From NCBI GenBank assembly GCA_963676905.2, contig CAXXVE010000001.1, forward strand, positions 3,224,001 through 3,288,000: 64,000 bases of DNA, read 5' to 3'. Both the position numbers and the translations under genes were made by a program. Under the pieces are notes generated by a model. It had not been told where the DNA came from, ran no database searches, and was given only the letters and a program-made list of their open reading frames with translations. This document shows, piece by piece, positions 17,620-24,150 of this stretch. The DNA is from Oceanispirochaeta sp963676905. GTDB lineage: Bacteria > Spirochaetota > Spirochaetia > DSM-2461. The number at the start of each line of letters is the position of its first letter. Position 1 is the first letter of the stretch.

Positions 17620-18136
17620 TACCTTTTCCTCCGTGAGCTGCAAAGCCTGTAAGTTCGTTATAATACTCTACACCCTGATCCTCTAAATGATCCAGTACTC
17701 TTTTGTAGCCTGAATAAAGAGGGGTGCCGGGAGGGATTATATCAAGGAGAGGGGTTAAAACAAAAGCCCTCTTTTCAATTTCAGGATGAGGGATAATGAG
17801 ATCTGCTGATTCGAGGCTGATTCTGTCAAACAGCAGAATGTCAAGATCCATCGTCCGGGGGCCTTTGGATATCTCTTTGCTTCTGTTGCGCCCCAGTGAA
17901 GCTTCAATGGATTGAAGATCCTTAAGGAGCTCATGAGGAGCTTTCGGGTAGAGTCCGCTGGCAGCCATATTTAAAAAAGAGGGTTGATCCTCTACGATTT
18001 GAGGTTTTGTCTCATAGACTGGAGACACTTCAAAATCTGTAAATAGAGAGGCCAGAGCACTGCAGGCGGCAAGAAGGTTACCCTCCCTGTCGCCTCTGTT
18101 GCTGCCGATACCTACATAGACTCTGGAACTGCTCAG
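17612..18136 (-). CDS. folK: HPPK, 6-hydroxymethyl-7,8-dihydropterin pyrophosphokinase, with a probable CTG start
   Basis: The enzyme transfers pyrophosphate from ATP to hydroxymethyl-dihydropterin in folate synthesis. The signature KGPRTMDLDILLFD is present near residues 91-104. The family N-terminus, RVYVGIGSNRGDREGNLL, is fully encoded upstream of the first GTG (18028) but contains no ATG, GTG or TTG; an in-frame TGA closes the frame eight codons above. A CTG at 18136 overlaps the recA stop as CTGA and gives a 174-residue protein of normal length, so I place the start there. An annotation starting at the GTG would lose the conserved GSN motif. Downstream it overlaps scpA. Confidence 0.87.
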   Translation of the reverse strand: MSSSRVYVGIGSNRGDREGNLLAACSALASLFTDFEVSPVYETKPQIVEDQPSFLNMAASGLYPKAPHELLKDLQSIEASLGRNRSKEISKGPRTMDLDILLFDRISLESADLIIPHPEIEKRAFVLTPLLDIIPPGTPLYSGYKRVLDHLEDQGVEYYNELTGFAAHGGKGIE

Positions 18137-19239
18137 AAAAGTCCGTCCTTGGCTTCAGCAGCCTGTGTTTTAGCCTTTGAAGGAGCCTTTTTCGCGTCCT
18201 CTTTTGCACCCTTCTCCGATTTCTCGGCTTTGGGATCGGCCTTTTTGGGGAACATTATCTCTCTGAGCTGAAGAAGGAGGCTGTCTGCAACGATGGAGTT
18301 GTCTTCGAGATACAATTTTACATTGTCCCGACCCTGACCGATCCTCTCTTCGCCCATGGAGTACCAGCTTCCGCTCTTCTGGATCAGGTTGTACTTCAGG
18401 GCTGCATCCATAAGGCTGGCAGTTGCTGAAATTCCCTTTCCGAAGATGATTTCAAGCTCCGCCTTTCTGAAGGGAGGCGCAACCTTATTTTTTACGACCT
18501 TTACCCTGACCTTGTTTCCAATAGCGTCTTCCTGGCCTTTGGCAATTGTTTCAATCTTTCTGACCTCGAGACGGACGGAAGAGTAGAATTTCAGGGCGTT
18601 TCCACCGGTAGTTGTTTCAGGGTTCCCGAACATAACACCGATCTTCATACGAATCTGGTTGATAAAAATCAGACAGGCATTTGATTTGGAAATGATACCG
18701 GTAAGTTTTCTGAGGGCCTGACTCATCAGTCTTGCCTGGAGGCCGACGTGGGAGTCTCCCATGTCGCCTTCAATTTCAGCGCGGGGAGTAAGGGCGGCAA
18801 CCGAGTCAACAACGATTATATCAACGGCACCCGAACGGACAAGGGATTCGGCAATCTCAAGTGACTGTTCCCCCGTGTCGGGCTGTGAAACCCAGAGTTC
18901 GTCTACGTTTACACCGAGGCCTCTTGCGTATACGGGGTCCAGTGCATGTTCTGCATCTATAAAGGCCGCAATACCGCCCTGTTTCTGGGATTCAGCGATG
19001 GCGTGGAGTGCCAGAGTTGTTTTACCTGAAGATTCGGGGCCGTAGATTTCTACAATCCTCCCCTTGGGGAATCCTCCTACACCCAGTGCTTCGTCCAACA
19101 GGATGGATCCTGAAGGGATGGCTTCCACCTCCATATGCGGCTGGTCGCCCATTTTCATAATTGAGCCCTTACCGAACTGCTTCTCAATCTGAAGACGGGC
19201 AGCTTCAATTGCCTTTTGTTTATCGTCAGTATTTGCCAT
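18133..19239 (-). CDS. recA: RecA recombinase
   Basis: RecA forms filaments on single-stranded DNA and drives strand exchange. Walker A GPESSGKTT, VDSVAALTPRAEIEGDMGD, the L1/L2 region with INQIRMKIGVMFGNPETTTG, and KVVKNKVAPPFR are all present. The ATG at 19239 follows GGAGG by seven bases and is chosen over an ATG six codons earlier (MFRRKR leader), which would place that ribosome binding site inside the gene. The C-terminal ~40 residues are Lys/Ala/Glu-rich, as is common. The stop overlaps the folK start. Confidence 0.97.
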   Translation of the reverse strand: MANTDDKQKAIEAARLQIEKQFGKGSIMKMGDQPHMEVEAIPSGSILLDEALGVGGFPKGRIVEIYGPESSGKTTLALHAIAESQKQGGIAAFIDAEHALDPVYARGLGVNVDELWVSQPDTGEQSLEIAESLVRSGAVDIIVVDSVAALTPRAEIEGDMGDSHVGLQARLMSQALRKLTGIISKSNACLIFINQIRMKIGVMFGNPETTTGGNALKFYSSVRLEVRKIETIAKGQEDAIGNKVRVKVVKNKVAPPFRKAELEIIFGKGISATASLMDAALKYNLIQKSGSWYSMGEERIGQGRDNVKLYLEDNSIVADSLLLQLREIMFPKKADPKAEKSEKGAKEDAKKAPSKAKTQAAEAKDGLF

Positions 19240-19360
19240 TCTTTTCCTCCGGAACATCTCTTATATGTAAATGCTGATATCATTTTAGACAGTTATGATA
19301 CAACAGTTTCAGAGCTATCGCTTCACTCTTAATTAACATAAGTTGAAAAACTAAGAAATA

Positions 19361-19376
19361 CTATACATATGTGTAC
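19361..19376. promoter_or_regulatory. Near-palindrome in the recA upstream region
   Basis: The 16-base segment CTATACATATGTGTAC is symmetrical about CATATG with one mismatched pair in the arms. It lies about 120 bases upstream of the recA ATG, in the 157-base non-coding gap. It could be an operator, but nothing here ties it to a known SOS box and I could not identify a convincing recA promoter next to it. Confidence 0.25.
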
Positions 19377-19396
19377 TTACTATAACAGGGAATGGG

Positions 19397-20494
19397 TTAT
19401 GGTGCAACTATATTGCGGACTGAAATGACCCTGATGCGGATATTGTTCCTGTCCAGAGTCTCTATCTGCCCCAGGATTTCGAGGGGCAGACTGTTGTCAA
19501 GGCGTACCTGGAAGTCCATATGCGCCGGAACAATCCCTTCCAGGACCTGAGATGTTTCATATCCAACCAGAAAATCAAATGACATACCCGGGTCCGACAT
19601 ACTGAGGTTTGAAAACCGGCCTTTCCATCTTATATAGCAATCATTGTACAGATAGGGGTCTTTAATGACATCCCTGTACTCAAATATGCCGTTAAAGGAG
19701 GTCAGATCCGGTGTCTTAAGATACCCTTCAAGAATCCTGGCTCTCTGCTTGGCCCCTTCTGAGGCGTTCGAGTAGATTACCCTGTTTATCTCTCTCTGGG
19801 TTCTGTTGTCATCATAGGCGTCAAAGTAACTCTGGGCTGTTTTCAGGGAGGTCATAATCTGATCCTCGCTGAGGTTGTATATGAAACCCTGCGGATTCTC
19901 TCCAGTAAGAGTTTCCTTTTTCAGATCACTGAACATGTAGGCAAGGTTTTCCCTGGATGGAGATTTCCCTTCCCTTTCAAAGAGACCTGCAATGGCATCT
20001 CTTCCGAAAAATGCTGATCCCCCGGCGAGGATTATAAAGAACAAAACAAGAACCACAGGTGCGGCAGGCCGTCGTATGGATGGAAGAAATCTGCTGAAAT
20101 CATCACGGCTCAGGTATTTGCTCAGGGCTTCGCTGTCGGAGATCTTTCTGATCTTGTCCAGGCCCTTTTTGGCTTCCCTGCATGAGGGTGATATGTCAAG
20201 TATGCCAAGCCAGAGGCGAACAGCTTCGGTGGTATCTTTCCGCCTCAGTGCAAGCGCCGCAAGGTAGAGCCGCGGTTCAACGGCATGACGGTTCACCTGT
20301 ACTGCTCTTTTAAGATAGGTGTCAGCGCCGCCGTTATCCCCGTTTTTCAGACAGGCTATTCCGAGGATGTAATAGAACTGATAGTTCTCAAGAAAGAGAG
20401 GTACCTTGGGTTCCAGGAGGGCAATCACCCTTCCGTAGTGCCGCGATCTGAGTAGTCTGTATGCTTTTTTAAGTGTCTTATTGTAGATTTTCAT
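19397..20494 (-). CDS. TPR protein with a central membrane helix and a C-terminal OB-like domain
   Basis: Not a family I can name. The first ~130 residues contain TPR-like helix pairs (YQFYYILGIACLKNGDNGGA, EPRLYLAALALRRKDTTEAVRLW). A single membrane helix follows at about 147-165 (APVVLVLFFIILAGGSAFFG). The C-terminal ~100 residues (from YRDVIKDPYLYNDCYIRWKG) look beta-rich and could be an OB-type fold; that is inference from pattern only. With a cytoplasmic TPR part and an external C-terminus it may be an envelope scaffold. The start lies inside the previous gene by 17 bases, so the three-gene group is coupled. Confidence 0.65.
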   Translation of the reverse strand: MKIYNKTLKKAYRLLRSRHYGRVIALLEPKVPLFLENYQFYYILGIACLKNGDNGGADTYLKRAVQVNRHAVEPRLYLAALALRRKDTTEAVRLWLGILDISPSCREAKKGLDKIRKISDSEALSKYLSRDDFSRFLPSIRRPAAPVVLVLFFIILAGGSAFFGRDAIAGLFEREGKSPSRENLAYMFSDLKKETLTGENPQGFIYNLSEDQIMTSLKTAQSYFDAYDDNRTQREINRVIYSNASEGAKQRARILEGYLKTPDLTSFNGIFEYRDVIKDPYLYNDCYIRWKGRFSNLSMSDPGMSFDFLVGYETSQVLEGIVPAHMDFQVRLDNSLPLEILGQIETLDRNNIRIRVISVRNIVAP

Positions 20495-21500
20495 AGTGAG
20501 ACAGTATCTGCTTCAGTTTCTCCAGTTCACTTTCATAGTATTCTGTTTGTGAATTATATACCGGATCATCATTCTTTAGAAGCATATTGATCTCACCAAT
20601 CATATTGTCTATCTGTTCCAGGTCGTATCCCAGAGCGTAGTTCATGATTATCTGCCTGTCATCGAGGTTCTCGGCGGGTGCTGCGGTGGAAGCAGTCCTT
20701 TGTGACTGCGATGAACTTCTTACAGGCCCTCCTGCAGTCAGGGCGAACTGGACAGCAATTTCAGTTCCAGGAGGTATGGATACGGGATTGTAGTAGATCA
20801 TTGCAGCAGAGTCATTTATTGAGTAAGGCAGAAGGGAGAAATCTCTTCCCTCGCGATAACTGTAGTCCCAGCCGCTGTCGTTCAGCCTTTTCCAGTTGGA
20901 AAATACAGTCCTGTCGGGCTTTCTGTCGCCGAGGCTTGTGAATGTAAGGTAGTTGCCGTTTTCGCCTACTGGATTGGTTCCCCAGTATTCCGGAGCGTTT
21001 GCCGAGGTCCACTGGCGCTCGGAGTTGACCGGATTGTTTCCTTCGGTAAGAAAATCAGGACCGTCGGGATTGTTATGTGTATCAAACAGGGATTTCAGCC
21101 CCACTGAAAGATAGTTTTTTGAAAGATTTCTTACTGTCAGGGTTACTCTGAACCCCTTAATACTGTGGTCAACCTGAACAGACTGAGTCACATGAATGAC
21201 GTTGTTGCTCCAGTGTGCCACTACGTAGCCTTTGTGGTCCTCTGTATGCTGGTTGAAAAAAGAGTTCTTCTGAAGTCTGTAGGTTCTATTGTCAACGATT
21301 ATATCTGTGTAGCTTGTACGGCTGTCACTGTTTTCATACAGGGGCAGAATAGTACCGTCGAAGTTGTAATAGAGGCTCCATGTTCCGTATTTTTCGTCAA
21401 AGACGATGCTGGAGGTATTGTCTTTCTGTTCAAGTGCCGCCGCATTAAAAAGAGACGCAGTCATCAGGGTCATTAAAAAAAACGTTCTGATTTTATTCAC
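20478..21500 (-). CDS. Secreted protein of unknown function
   Basis: A clear signal peptide (MNKIRTFFLMTLMTASLFNAAALE) is followed by a ~250-residue beta-rich region with many Asn, Tyr and Trp (YGTWSLYYNFDGTILPLYEN, WTSANAPEYWGTNPVGENGN) and a charged helical C-terminus. The mature part could be exported to the periplasm. I do not recognise the family. It is sandwiched between two TPR genes with overlaps on both sides, suggesting the three products act together in the envelope. Confidence 0.65.
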   Translation of the reverse strand: MNKIRTFFLMTLMTASLFNAAALEQKDNTSSIVFDEKYGTWSLYYNFDGTILPLYENSDSRTSYTDIIVDNRTYRLQKNSFFNQHTEDHKGYVVAHWSNNVIHVTQSVQVDHSIKGFRVTLTVRNLSKNYLSVGLKSLFDTHNNPDGPDFLTEGNNPVNSERQWTSANAPEYWGTNPVGENGNYLTFTSLGDRKPDRTVFSNWKRLNDSGWDYSYREGRDFSLLPYSINDSAAMIYYNPVSIPPGTEIAVQFALTAGGPVRSSSQSQRTASTAAPAENLDDRQIIMNYALGYDLEQIDNMIGEINMLLKNDDPVYNSQTEYYESELEKLKQILSHYENLQ

Positions 21501-22296
21501 CTGTTGTTCCTCCCCTCTGCAGCAGCTGTTCTTTAACAGCCAGGGCTTCCTCTTTCAAGCTCAATAGTTTCATCCTGTTCTCGTAGTTTTCCCTGCTTCG
21601 GGTCAGCTCAATCAACTTTTCCTGATAGACAAGAAGGGCCTGGTTGAACTCTTTTTCTTTTTTAGCATAATCCTCGGAACTTTTAAGGAACTCTTCATGG
21701 CTCCACTGAAGCAGCTTCAGCAGCTCCTCTTCCCTGTATTTATACTCTATCAGTGAAAGCTTGTACCGGGTGGCTTCGGTTTTCACGCTTCTGGGGTAGG
21801 ACTCCAGCAGCTTGCTGTAGATTTCGCGTGCTTCATCAAAACGTCCCAGAGAGTAGAGAGACTCCCCTATCCAGAACAGGCCGTTGGCGTAATAGGGAGT
21901 ATCCGGATAGGCTGTAAGAAAGGATGAGAAGTAATGGATTGTTTTATCATACTCCTCCTGAAGGAAAAGTATTCTTCCTTTATAATACCTGGCGGGAATA
22001 TTGAGGCCATGGCTTGAGAAATTCTGAAGAAAATCCTCAAGATACTCTGATGATGAGTCAAGGTCACCTTTTTCAAGATAAGCCCGTGCCGTCCAGTAGG
22101 TGACATCTCCGTGAAAATCATCGGAATCAGGATCGTCCAGAACAGTTCTGAAGAGTCTGAGAGCCTGGTCATAACGGGCTTCCCTGAACAGATCCAGGCC
22201 GTAGAGATATTCATCTTCCAGAGCGTCCCCTGCATAGATCTGCTGACCAAAAGCAAGCAGGAGTAAGAGTAATAGACCCGGGATATTCAATTTCAT
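21493..22296 (-). CDS. Periplasmic TPR protein (CpoB/YbgF-like)
   Basis: A signal peptide (MKLNIPGLLLLLLLAFGQQIYAGD, cleavage probably after YAG) precedes tandem TPR units: LDLFREARYDQALRLFRTVL, TARAYLEKGDLDSSSEYLEDF, FWIGESLYSLGRFDEAREIY. A coiled coil of about 70 residues ends the protein. The spacing resembles CpoB/YbgF and BamD-type proteins, but neither tol nor bam genes are nearby, so the name is not given. The ATG at 22296 follows GAGG by nine bases and is preferred over a GTG five codons earlier. Confidence 0.7.
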   Translation of the reverse strand: MKLNIPGLLLLLLLAFGQQIYAGDALEDEYLYGLDLFREARYDQALRLFRTVLDDPDSDDFHGDVTYWTARAYLEKGDLDSSSEYLEDFLQNFSSHGLNIPARYYKGRILFLQEEYDKTIHYFSSFLTAYPDTPYYANGLFWIGESLYSLGRFDEAREIYSKLLESYPRSVKTEATRYKLSLIEYKYREEELLKLLQWSHEEFLKSSEDYAKKEKEFNQALLVYQEKLIELTRSRENYENRMKLLSLKEEALAVKEQLLQRGGTTGE

Positions 22297-22357
22297 CAGA
22301 CAGTACCTCACAATTCAAACATCGGCCGGTGGTACATTAAAATAAAATACCTTTCTC

Positions 22358-23020
22358 TTACGGCTCAATATTTTTCAGATAATCCGCTTCTTTCAGAGGA
22401 TCGTCGGCACCAAAAAAGGCTGAACCGGCGACAAATACGTCGATTCCCGCCCTGCGGCACTCTGCCATTGTCTCTCTGTTCACTCCCCCGTCGACGGATA
22501 TTTCGTAGCTGAAGCCCTTCTTCTCTTTCAGCTGATTCAGCAGAACCACTTTTTCAAGGCATTCAGGGATCAGTTTCTGACCTCCGTAGCCCGGGTTCAC
22601 TGTCATAACAAGTATAAGGTCTACAAAGGGAAGAAGTTCCTCAATAAAGGATACAGGGGTGGAAGGCACAATGGATATTCCGGCTTTCGCACCGCCCTCT
22701 TTGATCATCTGTACGACTCTGTGTGAGTGAATGACAGCTTCGGGATGGAATGTAATATAGTCGGAGCCTGCATCAATAAATGACTGTATCTGTGTTTCGG
22801 GATGATTGACCATGAGATGGACATCAAGAGGCAGCTCTGTATTCTTACGGATTGCCTTTACCATCTGGGATCCAAAGGTTATTTCGGGAACAAAGGATCC
22901 GTCCATAACATCGAGGTGAACCCATTCAGCTCCGGCATTTTCAATCAGTTTAATTCCGTCTGCAATTCTTGTGAAATCGGAAGCCAGAACGGAGGGTGCG
23001 CATTTCAGTTGTTTCTTCAT
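22358..23020 (-). CDS. rpe: Ribulose-phosphate 3-epimerase
   Basis: A TIM-barrel enzyme that interconverts ribulose 5-phosphate and xylulose 5-phosphate. Signatures are APSVLASDFTRI near the N-terminus, WVHLDVMDGSFVPEITFG with metal-binding His and Asp, DVHLMVNHPE, VMTVNPGYGGQKL, and the phosphate-binding SVDGGVNRET. Length 220 is normal. It lies apart from its neighbours; a good sigma-70-type promoter sits immediately upstream, so close that the transcript may be nearly leaderless. Confidence 0.95.
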   Translation of the reverse strand: MKKQLKCAPSVLASDFTRIADGIKLIENAGAEWVHLDVMDGSFVPEITFGSQMVKAIRKNTELPLDVHLMVNHPETQIQSFIDAGSDYITFHPEAVIHSHRVVQMIKEGGAKAGISIVPSTPVSFIEELLPFVDLILVMTVNPGYGGQKLIPECLEKVVLLNQLKEKKGFSYEISVDGGVNRETMAECRRAGIDVFVAGSAFFGADDPLKEADYLKNIEP

Positions 23021-23027
23021 AATTCCA

Positions 23028-23055
23028 ATTATATATGAATGAGTCTTTTTGTAAA
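23028..23055 (-). promoter_or_regulatory. Predicted sigma-70-type promoter of rpe
   Basis: On the minus strand TTTACA is separated by 16 bases from TATAAT. The -10 ends only seven bases before the rpe ATG, so transcription would start at or next to the start codon. This either means a leaderless message or that the real promoter is elsewhere. Confidence 0.4.
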
Positions 23056-23120
23056 TCTGGGTTGTCTGATTAAAAAAAACGTAAATGTAAATTTTCCTGA
23101 TCCCGCCCTCTTAGCTTTTG

Positions 23121-23148
23121 TTGACTAAAGTCGCAGTACAGGTATAAT
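23121..23148 (+). promoter_or_regulatory. Strong predicted promoter of the TPR/GreA-like operon
   Basis: TTGACT and a perfect TATAAT are separated by 16 bases, about 50 bases upstream of the first start codon. This is the best housekeeping-type promoter match in this part of the window, suggesting that the following two genes are strongly expressed. Confidence 0.7.
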
Positions 23149-23197
23149 TAGAGAGATGCAGTAATGCAGTTACCTGAATTCTCAGGTCATTACAGGA

Positions 23198-24139
23198 ATG
23201 AGTGATATAGAGCTGAAAAAAGACATAGATGAATACCTCAATGATGTCTATCGCTCAACTGCTGGGCGGGAGCTGGACAAGGCCCTGGCCCTCCTTGATG
23301 AGGCTTATGCCGTAGATTTTGACCGTGCAGAGCTCTCGGTCCTTCTCAGGATGCTGAAATTCTGGAAGGAGCGCTGGAACAGAATGACTGATTTTGCCAG
23401 TCTCTATGAAAAAGGTGATTATCTGCTTGGGCAGTGGGATCACTTTGTTAAATGGTCTGCAAAAAACGGGTATGACGCACCCGATCCGGGCATACAGGCC
23501 CTGAAATATATGGTCCATTCGGAAGCTTTGACCTGCTATGAGCAACTACATCTGGATGACAATGATGATTTGGAGCTGCACCTGGGCATCGGACGATGCA
23601 ACAAGGTGCTGGGGAATTATGAAAAAGCGGTCAGCATCCTTGAAAAAGGAGTCAGAATCAATCGGGAGAGCCCGAGGATTCTTGCGGAACTGGCCGATAC
23701 CTATGCCCTTGTGGATGAAGTTCAGGGGGCTAAGATTTTTTTTCGGGAGGCCTTCTATCTCGATCCGTCGCAGGTTGAACTTACAAAACTTGAGTCGGGA
23801 CTGATTAAAAGGCTGATTGAGAAAGTTACAGAGACCGGTATCGAAAAGGAGTACCTCTGTGAATGGCTGCCTGTATATGGCGTTATTTACGGAGTATTCA
23901 ATGTGAAGAGAGAGATGAGACCCATTGAGTACGGAAAACTCAAGCAGTCTATTTTTTCTTTACAGAATGAGATCCGGCAGAACAGTGAGAACGGGAAGCT
24001 GGTACCCCGTTTAATAAATAGGTATTTCTGGCTTATTGATCACTATATAAGCACGAAAGAAGATAGAAAGACGATTGACGAAGTCCTTATGAACATCAGA
24101 TTACTTAGTCCGTCAATTTACCGGCAGTACATAAACTAA
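23198..24139 (+). CDS. Helical-repeat (TPR-like) protein paired with the GreA-like gene
   Basis: A 313-residue soluble protein without signal peptide. TPR-like helix pairs occur at about residues 115-185 (LELHLGIGRCNKVLGNYEKA, PRILAELADTYALVDEVQGA). The remainder is helical with many charged residues. I do not recognise a named family. It starts the operon and ends 11 bases before the giant GreA-like gene, whose N-terminal region also consists of helical repeats; the two may interact, which is inference from position only. The ribosome binding site is weak. Confidence 0.7.
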   Translation: MSDIELKKDIDEYLNDVYRSTAGRELDKALALLDEAYAVDFDRAELSVLLRMLKFWKERWNRMTDFASLYEKGDYLLGQWDHFVKWSAKNGYDAPDPGIQALKYMVHSEALTCYEQLHLDDNDDLELHLGIGRCNKVLGNYEKAVSILEKGVRINRESPRILAELADTYALVDEVQGAKIFFREAFYLDPSQVELTKLESGLIKRLIEKVTETGIEKEYLCEWLPVYGVIYGVFNVKREMRPIEYGKLKQSIFSLQNEIRQNSENGKLVPRLINRYFWLIDHYISTKEDRKTIDEVLMNIRLLSPSIYRQYIN

Positions 24140-24150
24140 CGCAGGAGTAT

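Noticed and set aside
19240..19257. Upstream ATG adding MFRRKR to RecA
   Set aside because: The GGAGG ribosome binding site of the second ATG lies within this stretch, and RecA proteins do not carry such a leader.
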